A DNA stretch of 20,717 bases from a bacterium. GTDB lineage: Bacteria > Ratteibacteria > UBA8468 > B48-G9 > JAFGKM01. This document shows, one piece after another, positions 14,082 to 20,717 of this stretch. The notes beneath the pieces are model-generated. The model did no database searches. It saw nothing but the letters and a program-made list of their open reading frames with translations, and had not been told where the DNA came from. Location: contig DAOOVW010000029.1 of assembly GCA_035370465.1 (NCBI GenBank), forward strand, positions 1 to 20,717. The letters run 5' to 3'. A program made the position numbers and the translations under genes. The number at the start of each line of letters is the position of its first letter. Positions within the stretch are counted from its first letter, which is position 1.

Positions 14082-16022
14082 TTAGGCAACAATTGGAACA
14101 TTAACTGCTGTTGGGTTTTCTTCTATAATTTTTTTAAGTAAATCTAAATATTCTTTCTGAATATTATTATATTTTTCTTTTATTTCTGGGTCTGCTTTTT
14201 CTTTTAATTGTTTTGAGATATTATATTTTTTTACCTGTAACTCTCCAAACTTTAAACCCACCTTTAAAAATTCTACTCTTTCAAAAACTTTTTTATTTTC
14301 TATGTTTTTAGAAATATTTTCTGCTTTTTCTAAATATGAATTTAACTTTTGAAAAATATCATCACTATATACTTCTAAGATATTTATTTTCTTTTCAGCC
14401 GCTTCATTACAGACATTTTCAATAAGAGAGAAATACTTTTTAATATATTCAGATGCTCCCTCAAACCCTTTCTCACAATAATCATCTATTAGGGAATCTA
14501 TATTTATTTTATCAGGATTCCAGTGTGATTTGGCTAAAACATAATATGTCAACCCCATCAATGCCCAGTGCTGTTCACAAGAATCAAAATCGGTTCCTAT
14601 CATTCCAGAATCATATAAATACTTCATATCTTCAAATATCTTATGAGAAAAGTTCTGTGGAACAATATTATCTCTATTTGCAAGAAGAGAATTAGGTCTA
14701 TAAAACATTTTGTTTCCATATTTTGACCATTCATCCCAATCTTTTAATATTTGTTTCCTTGCCTCGTCATCAGTATAAGACCCATTAACAAAACATATTA
14801 TTAAATTAGGATGTGGTTTTACATTTATTGGTGGTGCATAATAAGCACTATAAGCATCATATCCCAAATGTTTATCAGGAAATACTTTTGATACTCCTTC
14901 TGCAATTTGATTGGAAAACCATAAAACTCTATCTGTAAGAGATACATATTGAAAAGGTATTTTGTTTCCTGTTGTATAATCATAAAGAGTTATTGGTCGT
15001 CCTTCTGGTGGGTCTAATTTCCTACAATTCTCACACATACAAAAAGTCGTTCTTCCTCCATCATTTAAGCCAATTGCTACACCATCTTGTGTTGGTTTTT
15101 TTCCTAATTCCTGTATTTTGTTTTTAATAATTTCATTTATTAGTTCTCTATTTGAAAGACATAAACGACAGCGGTCAGGTGATAATGATTGGTCTCTAAT
15201 TCCATTTGGTTGAAGTGCAAACCAATCAGGATGGTCTTTTCCATACTTTTCCCAATAATCACCATAAGAATGTGCTCTATATACTTGTTTATGACCACCC
15301 ATTCTATGCCAAGCCAACCATCCATCATCTGTTTCCTCTGATTGAGTTGTCTTAGTTAAGATGTTTTTATATTTCTCACCGTCAAAGTTTAATTTCTTCA
15401 AACCATCAAGTATTCTGGAACTTTTGGGAGAGGTAACCCTTATATTTCTTGTCCATAAACGTGGAGATTCTTTTATATCTAATTTTGAAATATACAATGT
15501 ATTCTTCTTTGGAATAACCTTTCCTAATTCACCAGGCCATAAATATCTACATCCTAATTCTTCTAAAAATGTATAAGTTGCATGTCTTAACCCTTGCTCG
15601 TCATTACCACTTATAACAACTACATTACCTGCCGTCTTTATTATCATCCCTTCTGGACCTAATCCCTCAAAAGAAATACCTAACTTATCAAGAAAATCAT
15701 AACTACCTATTAAAATAAAATTAAAGTTTTTCAACTCCCCATTTACTTCTATCCCTGAAAGAGAATATCTTGGATTCTTTAAATCAGAAATCTTTAACAT
15801 AGAAATTTCAGTATCAGTTATTTTTTCAATATGTTCTTTTATTATTTTTGCTGAACGACTTTCTTTTGCACTAGGATTTCCTGACAGCAAAATTCCTGCT
15901 TTTGCCTGTCCATTTTCTACTAAAATTAGTTGATTATCCCCATACATTGACTTACAAAAAATACTTAAAAATAAACCACAGACAGAAAAAAATAATAGTT
16001 TTTTATTACAACTTTTCTTCAT
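14082..16022 (-). CDS. Secreted DUF4838 protein
   Basis: A 646-residue secreted protein of the DUF4838 family, related to alpha-glucuronidase-like and other carbohydrate-active enzymes. It begins with a Sec signal peptide (MKKSCNKKLLFFSVCGLFLS). Residues about 30-170 form an alpha/beta N-terminal domain like that of GH67/GH20 enzymes, ending VVISGNDEQGLRHATYTFLE, ELGCRYLWPGE. The DUF4838 core follows, with DHPDWFALQPNG, a cysteine cluster (CRLC and CMCENC) that may bind a metal, ISSUE-free barrel segments such as GYDAYSAYYAPP, and a C-terminal helical part rich in Lys/Glu. The start at 16022 is set by AGGAGG at 16029-16034; a longer in-frame start at 16052 would hide the signal peptide. The ATGA overlap with the preceding gene shows coupling. 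Family is clear; the reaction is unknown. Confidence 0.87.
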   Translation of the reverse strand: MKKSCNKKLLFFSVCGLFLSIFCKSMYGDNQLILVENGQAKAGILLSGNPSAKESRSAKIIKEHIEKITDTEISMLKISDLKNPRYSLSGIEVNGELKNFNFILIGSYDFLDKLGISFEGLGPEGMIIKTAGNVVVISGNDEQGLRHATYTFLEELGCRYLWPGELGKVIPKKNTLYISKLDIKESPRLWTRNIRVTSPKSSRILDGLKKLNFDGEKYKNILTKTTQSEETDDGWLAWHRMGGHKQVYRAHSYGDYWEKYGKDHPDWFALQPNGIRDQSLSPDRCRLCLSNRELINEIIKNKIQELGKKPTQDGVAIGLNDGGRTTFCMCENCRKLDPPEGRPITLYDYTTGNKIPFQYVSLTDRVLWFSNQIAEGVSKVFPDKHLGYDAYSAYYAPPINVKPHPNLIICFVNGSYTDDEARKQILKDWDEWSKYGNKMFYRPNSLLANRDNIVPQNFSHKIFEDMKYLYDSGMIGTDFDSCEQHWALMGLTYYVLAKSHWNPDKINIDSLIDDYCEKGFEGASEYIKKYFSLIENVCNEAAEKKINILEVYSDDIFQKLNSYLEKAENISKNIENKKVFERVEFLKVGLKFGELQVKKYNISKQLKEKADPEIKEKYNNIQKEYLDLLKKIIEENPTAVNVPIVA

Positions 16023-16810
16023 TTTTTGCCTCCTAATGGTATTGGTTCCCATTTTTCTTTTTTTATTTCACCACGAGCAGGGTTTCCTTGTAATATTGCC
16101 TGAAAGAGTGTATTACGATATTCCTCTACTTCAGGGTCTAATTGTTTTTTCTGGTATAATCTGAAAAGTGGTGTCCCAAACCAATACACTTTCCCTTTTC
16201 CTATTATATTCTCTGTTATAAAAGGTGATAAAACTTCCCCATTTTCATCAACCTGCACTGCAAGAACTTCTGCACTTGATACATTACTTATTGGTGTTGT
16301 ATCTGCTATCCAATCATATTCTTCCTTTTTAAGATGAGCAGTTATTGGTGATTTTTTATTCACTATTTTTACTTTATAAGGACTTTTTCCTCTCGGATAT
16401 CTTGGATAATAACCAAATCCTAAAAGATGAGATATTGCCCCTAAATTCCTACCTTCTGCTAATCCATCAAAAGCACAGCAAGTAATAATTATAACTCCTC
16501 CTGATTTTAAATATTCTTCTACTTTCTTCAGAACTTCTGGGTCTGTCCACATATTCCCTTTATTTTCTTTGACAGTTGGTAATTGCCCAATTCTCTCTGC
16601 CATATATATAACTGAAAAATTATAATATTCACTTGGTTGTAACCAGTCATCAAAAACTTTATATTCAATACTCTCTGGTTTAAAAATTCTGTATTCAACA
16701 GCAGTTATTGGACCTCCATACCCTAAAATTGCAACTGGTTTTTTCACCTCATCCGCTAAAGCAACTAAAAATATACTTAAAAATATAAACAAAATTATAA
16801 CTTTTTTCAT
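16019..16810 (-). CDS. Secreted ThuA/GATase1-like protein
   Basis: A 263-residue protein with a Sec signal peptide (MKKVIILFIFLSIFLVALAD) and a flavodoxin-like alpha/beta fold of the class I glutamine amidotransferase-like type. Supporting segments are VAILGYGGPITA (first strand), YYNFSVIYMAE, a helix EVLKKVEEYLKSGGVIIIT followed by CC at the place of the nucleophile elbow, ISHLLGFGYY, and GKGKVYWFGTPLFRLY near the end. Such domains occur in ThuA proteins and in beta-galactosidase trimerisation domains, usually without amidotransferase activity. ATG 16810 is preferred over the GTG at 16816, which lies inside the AGGAGGT (16815-16821) ribosome site. The gene sits between two secreted carbohydrate-active candidates and overlaps the DUF4838 gene by four bases. 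Exact family uncertain. Confidence 0.65.
   Translation of the reverse strand: MKKVIILFIFLSIFLVALADEVKKPVAILGYGGPITAVEYRIFKPESIEYKVFDDWLQPSEYYNFSVIYMAERIGQLPTVKENKGNMWTDPEVLKKVEEYLKSGGVIIITCCAFDGLAEGRNLGAISHLLGFGYYPRYPRGKSPYKVKIVNKKSPITAHLKKEEYDWIADTTPISNVSSAEVLAVQVDENGEVLSPFITENIIGKGKVYWFGTPLFRLYQKKQLDPEVEEYRNTLFQAILQGNPARGEIKKEKWEPIPLGGKK
16029..16034 (-). promoter_or_regulatory. Shine-Dalgarno site of the DUF4838 gene
   Basis: AGGAGG on the - strand, six bases before the ATG at 16022; it fixes that start and lies within the last codons of the upstream gene. Confidence 0.8.
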
Positions 16811-16814
16811 TTCC

Positions 16815-16821
16815 ACCTCCT
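16815..16821 (-). promoter_or_regulatory. Shine-Dalgarno site of the ThuA/GATase1-like gene
   Basis: AGGAGGT on the - strand, four bases before the ATG at 16810; it covers the alternative GTG start at 16816 and so excludes it. Confidence 0.8.
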
Positions 16822-16847
16822 AAAAATCCATTGTGGTTAATTATACT

Positions 16848-19800
16848 TTATAAAATCTTCTTTAAAAAATAACTAAATTGCTTAATACCTAATAATACTC
16901 CCCTATCATCTCCTCCTAAAATAATAATTATTCTCTTGCCATCGGCAAACGGATTGTTTGTTTCTATCACTGCATAATCACCTTGTTTTGGATATGAATT
17001 TGTATAACGCTCTTTTAAATAGTCCTCTTTATTGATTATTTGTTGAATTATTGGGTCAGCAAGAGTTCCTGCAACAATAACTGATGTCTCTTTAACAACT
17101 TTTTCCAATGGTTCTGCTTTTATTTCATTTAATGTGCCTTGTGAAAGTTTATCTATCAGTGGGAACATATCTGCTGATGATATCCCTTTGCCAATAGATG
17201 GAAAATACACCAATTCTCCTTTATCAACTAATTTTACTTCTCCCCATCTTATATCATATTTTAGTTTTTTACCTGTCTTTTCTAATATATCTTCCAACAA
17301 ATCCAATAATACCTTACGCGCCTCTATACCCTGTTCAGGTGTGAAATCTTTTATATCAGTCCTTTCCAAACCACCTTTAATTGGTTGTCTAACCATGTGA
17401 ATAATGGCATCTTCATCTTCACTTACAATTTTAGATAATTGTTCCTGCCATTTAATAAGTTGTGTAGTTTCAACTAATTTTATCTCCTCAACTGCTTTTA
17501 TAAGATGTTGTGCATAACGATATAGATTAGCATTATCTATACCATCACGAAGTCCTTCCCAAGCAGGTGAAGAAAGTGGTCCTACTGGTGTTGGGAAAAT
17601 TATTAAAGCACCAAGTCGTTCTCCACCACCTCGTAAATATTCATGATTATGAAATCCAGCAAGATTATGTTGACCTATATACCAGCCCTTAGAGATAAAA
17701 TATTGATAGTCCAACGATGAAGTTCCACTACCAATATATTCCCAGATTTCATCAGTCGGTCTTAAAATTCCTTCTTTTACCCACTTTTCAACAACATCCG
17801 GCTCTGAAAAACTGCCACACTGATACATACGAAAATAAGGTGATAGAACTTTTAATTCTTCTGGCTGCCCAAGAAGTGCATCCACAGTAGTAAATGGCTG
17901 CCACCCTATTTCCTGTAAAACTTTACCAACTTCTGCCATTTTGGGATATATATCTGTTGGTTGCTCATCAAGATTTTTTATGAAAATACTATTCTTAGGA
18001 TAACCTCTTTCTTTCACATACCAATACAATTCTTTTAAAGCCCACTTTGTAAATCCTTGTGGAACTTCAGTAGAATAATACTCTGTCTTAAAACGAATTA
18101 GCCCTTGTTTAATTCCTTCATATATCCAACCATTATAATAACTAAAATCTAAAAATTTATTCTCTAATTCTTTCTCATCTACATTTTTATAAAGTTTTTC
18201 ATAATTTAAAAATAGTTGACCACTATCTCTTGCTCTTGCATTATTTAAAATCCATCTTCTATCTGCTTGAAGAAAATCTGCATTATGCTGTCCTAAATCA
18301 CAAAGATAACTTTTCAGTCCACGCAAATTCTCTTCTGGATGACCAAAACTTCCAATATACCCTTCTACCTCTAAACTTACTAATTGGTCTGGCATACTAA
18401 TTTGTCTAATTTTTATATTTACAGGAATTTTGAGAGTTGAACATTTATCAGGGCTAATTATGATATCAAAAATATAGTCTCCTGGCTCTAACTTATCTGT
18501 TGAGAAAGTTAACCATAAATATTGTTTTTTATTTCCTTCAAACCTTTTATTTGAAACTAATTTGTGTAAGATAAATGGATCCTCATATCCCCATATACTT
18601 GCATCAAATTCTTCTACTTCTTCAATCCTCATTTTTGGATATATTTCAACTGGAAAACCTGTCTTGATATCTCTTAAATTCGTTGCTCCCCAAGAAACCA
18701 TTCCTATATCTTCTTTCAATGGGTAGTAAACTATCCTAAATGACTCAAACTCACCTTTTACTAAATCTAAATTATATCCTTTTAATAACTTTCCTGCTTC
18801 TTCCCCTATTTCACTATATACCATATAACCACGTTTTTTATCTTCTTCACTTGGTTGAGATATTTCTTTTTCTTCTTCTTTTTTCCAACCAGAAATGTCC
18901 TGGTATTCTGATATTGATAAATATTGTATTTTACGCTCATAAGGACCATCAACAAAATGACCTGCTCTTAATGAGAGTATATCTTCAAACTGCCATTTTG
19001 TTTTACCAGTTGTAATTACTTCCCCCTTTAATACATAAAAACCTTTTTCAGGACATCCAGTTGTTATATATTTGGTTTGCGGTTTATCTACTACAACATT
19101 TTTAAATGATATTTCTGGGATATTTTTTACTATATTCCCATTAAAATCTTCAAGATGTAAAATTATTTTTACATTTGAAAGAGATTTCCATATAGATGAT
19201 ATTTTTATTTCTAACATAAGTTCTTTTTCTGTTTGACTAATATCTCTTATATCAAGAAGATAATCGGGTTTTGCATCTATGAGTGTCTCAAAACCATGTG
19301 TTAGAATTATCAATAATTTGTATGTCACTTTCTTGCCTGCTGGAACTGATTTGTAAAACCACTCATAAGTAGGACGAGGAATTCCCCCTTTCCACATGTA
19401 CCATCCTGTATATCCATCATCTAAATGAACAAAAGTCAGTCCTGTAAGTTTTTTCTTATTTAAAAAAGCATGCCAAGGTGCTCCTACTTGTTTCTTTATC
19501 TTTTGAGAAAATTCTGGCATTTGTCCCGGGCTTTTTGTTGGACTAAATCTGCGAACTCCTTTTATTGTCGGTACACAGTATATATCTTCATCTGAAACTA
19601 CTTCTCCTCCCGGTAAAATCCCATTCCTTACAGCAGTATCGTTATAAGTCATCTTTTTCTGACTCTCATTTATATATGTATAACTTACCCCTATTATTGG
19701 CACTTTATCATAAAACGTTAATTCTTTTATTACACTCTGTTGCTTTTCTTCATCTTTATAACTTAAACTTATTTTTATCTCATTTTTATTTGAACTTAAT

Positions 19801-20105
19801 ATTTTAAAAACATATGGTTTATTTTCACGACCTCCTTTATCATCAAGAAGTCCTCCCCATAATGAGCAGTTATTAGAAATTACTGAATGTAAAAGTTCTG
19901 TATTTGTTTCTTTATCTATCAAAGAAAGAATCCTGCCACCTGCATCTGGAACTATTGTAACTTTATAGTATGGTGTTTCTATTACTTTGCTTTTTTGTCC
20001 AGTTGGTTGAAATATATCTTCCTTTAAAATTATTCCTCCTTTTGCAGTAAACAAGAAACTTATAAAACTTAATACTAAAAATAATTTAAAATTCCTTTTC
20101 CTCAT
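16848..20105 (-). CDS. Large secreted GH123/DUF4091-like protein
   Basis: A 1085-residue secreted protein and the largest gene here. It starts with a Sec signal peptide (MRKRNFKLFLVLSFISFLFT). Residues about 40-290 look like a galactose-mutarotase-type beta-sandwich (YYKVTIVPDAGGRILSLIDK). A second beta region (about 300-580) holds GEFESFRIVYYPLK, the GH123/DUF4091 N-terminal phrase. The barrel contains the Asp-Glu pair D713-E714 in FIKNLDEQP, where GH123 enzymes have their catalytic pair, and ends with SSPAWEGLRDGIDNANLYRY, typical of DUF4091. The last 120 residues (SVIVAGTLADP, IIIILGGDDRGVLLGIKQFS) resemble the N-terminal domain of GH67/GH20 enzymes, here at the C-terminus. AAAGGAG (20113-20119) sets the ATG at 20105. 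It probably attacks an extracellular glycan; the sugar is unknown. Confidence 0.85.
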   Translation of the reverse strand: MRKRNFKLFLVLSFISFLFTAKGGIILKEDIFQPTGQKSKVIETPYYKVTIVPDAGGRILSLIDKETNTELLHSVISNNCSLWGGLLDDKGGRENKPYVFKILSSNKNEIKISLSYKDEEKQQSVIKELTFYDKVPIIGVSYTYINESQKKMTYNDTAVRNGILPGGEVVSDEDIYCVPTIKGVRRFSPTKSPGQMPEFSQKIKKQVGAPWHAFLNKKKLTGLTFVHLDDGYTGWYMWKGGIPRPTYEWFYKSVPAGKKVTYKLLIILTHGFETLIDAKPDYLLDIRDISQTEKELMLEIKISSIWKSLSNVKIILHLEDFNGNIVKNIPEISFKNVVVDKPQTKYITTGCPEKGFYVLKGEVITTGKTKWQFEDILSLRAGHFVDGPYERKIQYLSISEYQDISGWKKEEEKEISQPSEEDKKRGYMVYSEIGEEAGKLLKGYNLDLVKGEFESFRIVYYPLKEDIGMVSWGATNLRDIKTGFPVEIYPKMRIEEVEEFDASIWGYEDPFILHKLVSNKRFEGNKKQYLWLTFSTDKLEPGDYIFDIIISPDKCSTLKIPVNIKIRQISMPDQLVSLEVEGYIGSFGHPEENLRGLKSYLCDLGQHNADFLQADRRWILNNARARDSGQLFLNYEKLYKNVDEKELENKFLDFSYYNGWIYEGIKQGLIRFKTEYYSTEVPQGFTKWALKELYWYVKERGYPKNSIFIKNLDEQPTDIYPKMAEVGKVLQEIGWQPFTTVDALLGQPEELKVLSPYFRMYQCGSFSEPDVVEKWVKEGILRPTDEIWEYIGSGTSSLDYQYFISKGWYIGQHNLAGFHNHEYLRGGGERLGALIIFPTPVGPLSSPAWEGLRDGIDNANLYRYAQHLIKAVEEIKLVETTQLIKWQEQLSKIVSEDEDAIIHMVRQPIKGGLERTDIKDFTPEQGIEARKVLLDLLEDILEKTGKKLKYDIRWGEVKLVDKGELVYFPSIGKGISSADMFPLIDKLSQGTLNEIKAEPLEKVVKETSVIVAGTLADPIIQQIINKEDYLKERYTNSYPKQGDYAVIETNNPFADGKRIIIILGGDDRGVLLGIKQFSYFLKKIL

Positions 20106-20112
20106 TTTTTTT

Positions 20113-20119
20113 CTCCTTT
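20113..20119 (-). promoter_or_regulatory. Shine-Dalgarno site of the GH123/DUF4091-like gene
   Basis: AAAGGAG on the - strand, seven bases before the ATG at 20105. It excludes an in-frame start at 20159 that would overlap the pilin gene and bury the signal peptide. Confidence 0.8.
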
Positions 20120-20125
20120 TATTGG

Positions 20126-20717
20126 TCAATCCAACCAGGGACGCCAAAATGCATTCCAATAGGACTTATATCTATCTGCCCATTTAGGTATATCTTCTAC
20201 CCTTTTTGGTGCTACATGTCCATCTAAAAAAAGTATATTTGCATAACCCATATGATGAAAACCCATCTCATCAGGATAAGCATCAGGAGTTATTCTATAT
20301 GTGCCAGAACTATTTTTTGTAACATCGGAAATTAAAAATCCTGTTGTAGAATGTTTCATCCTATCCAATTTCCAAAAGAAACCTGGTAAATATGAATTCA
20401 TTGCATAAGTCATCCAACCCGTTCCACCTCCAGTCCATTTTGTATGAGAAGGACAAATCCATACCCTTTTTATATCATATCTCTTCAATGGTATATATGG
20501 ATCAATATATTTATCCCAAGAAGAATATGGACTTCCAAAAGGCCTGTATGCAGGACACCACCCATCATAATCCTGGGCATACATAAAAAACCCTAATCCT
20601 ATTTGTTTTAAGTTATTCATACAGCTTGCTTGTCTTGCCTTTTCTCTTGCATTACTTAATGCAGGTAATAACATAGCGGCAAGAATCGCTATTATCGCTA
20701 TTACCACAAGCAACTCT
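20126..20717 (-). CDS. Prepilin-type protein with H-X9-DG motif (N-terminus cut by window end)
   Basis: The visible 196 residues begin at the mature end of a type IV prepilin/pseudopilin: Glu, then LLVVIAIIAILAAMLLPALS, the conserved E5 and hydrophobic helix that follow the (FT)LI-E cleavage region. The segment NAREKARQASCMNNLKQIGL and YAQDYDGWCPAY follow, then the C-terminal signature HHMGYANILFLDG (H-x9-DG). Proteins of this type (DUF1559-like) are greatly expanded in planctomycetes, Lentisphaerae and related bacteria, where they are thought to be surface or secretion-linked. The gene ends 20 bases before the GH123-like start, so it probably leads the same operon. A TTG at 20713 is not a real start, since the Glu codon before it is in frame; the true start lies beyond the window. 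Confidence 0.88.
   Translation of the reverse strand, partial: ELLVVIAIIAILAAMLLPALSNAREKARQASCMNNLKQIGLGFFMYAQDYDGWCPAYRPFGSPYSSWDKYIDPYIPLKRYDIKRVWICPSHTKWTGGGTGWMTYAMNSYLPGFFWKLDRMKHSTTGFLISDVTKNSSGTYRITPDAYPDEMGFHHMGYANILFLDGHVAPKRVEDIPKWADRYKSYWNAFWRPWLD

Noticed and set aside
20106..20159. Longer N-terminus for the 1085-residue protein
   Set aside because: The extension overlaps the pilin gene, contains the Shine-Dalgarno site and masks the signal peptide.

Overview
The window is very AT-rich (GC tracts stand out by eye), densely packed and bacterial, with strong AGGAGG-type ribosome binding sites. A prepilin of the H-X9-DG type, large secreted DUF4091/GH123-like and DUF4838 proteins, a [4Fe-4S]-type tryptophanyl-tRNA synthetase motif and a Tat-linked Fe-S module together suggest an uncultured anaerobe from the PVC/Omnitrophota-like part of the tree. 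This placement is inference from gene content, not phylogeny.

Region 1 (about 1-9090, + strand) is one long, tightly spaced gene string: the tail of a DUF2905 protein, an M18 aminopeptidase, a signal-less DUF4091 protein, YjbQ, an Eis-like GNAT acetyltransferase, a macrodomain-Nudix fusion, trpS, hisC, pdxJ and a DUF4013 membrane protein. It mixes housekeeping functions (Trp-tRNA charging, histidine synthesis, PLP synthesis) with metabolite-repair functions (ADP-ribose turnover, YjbQ). It ends at an AT-rich convergent gap (9091-9401).

Region 2 (9402-12356, - strand) is an operon with overlapping genes. In transcription order it encodes a Tat-exported DUF362 protein, a NapH-like membrane Fe-S protein, a Tat-exported four-cluster ferredoxin (NapG-like), TatA and TatC. 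It looks like a membrane/periplasmic electron-transfer module that carries its own minimal TatAC exporter. An extended -10 promoter lies upstream. A DedA membrane protein (12631-13251, -) precedes it.

Region 3 (13252-14081) is a decayed accessory patch. It holds the fused remains of a HEPN/MNT toxin-antitoxin pair, a small repeat also found in front of trpS, and a GC-rich palindromic element that is compositionally foreign to its surroundings.

Region 4 (14082-20717, - strand) is a secreted glycan-processing cassette. In transcription order it encodes an H-X9-DG prepilin (cut by the window end), a 1085-residue GH123/DUF4091-like protein, a ThuA/GATase1-like secreted protein and a DUF4838 protein. 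The last three have Sec signal peptides, are preceded by near-perfect Shine-Dalgarno sites and are tightly coupled. They probably act together on an unidentified extracellular polysaccharide.
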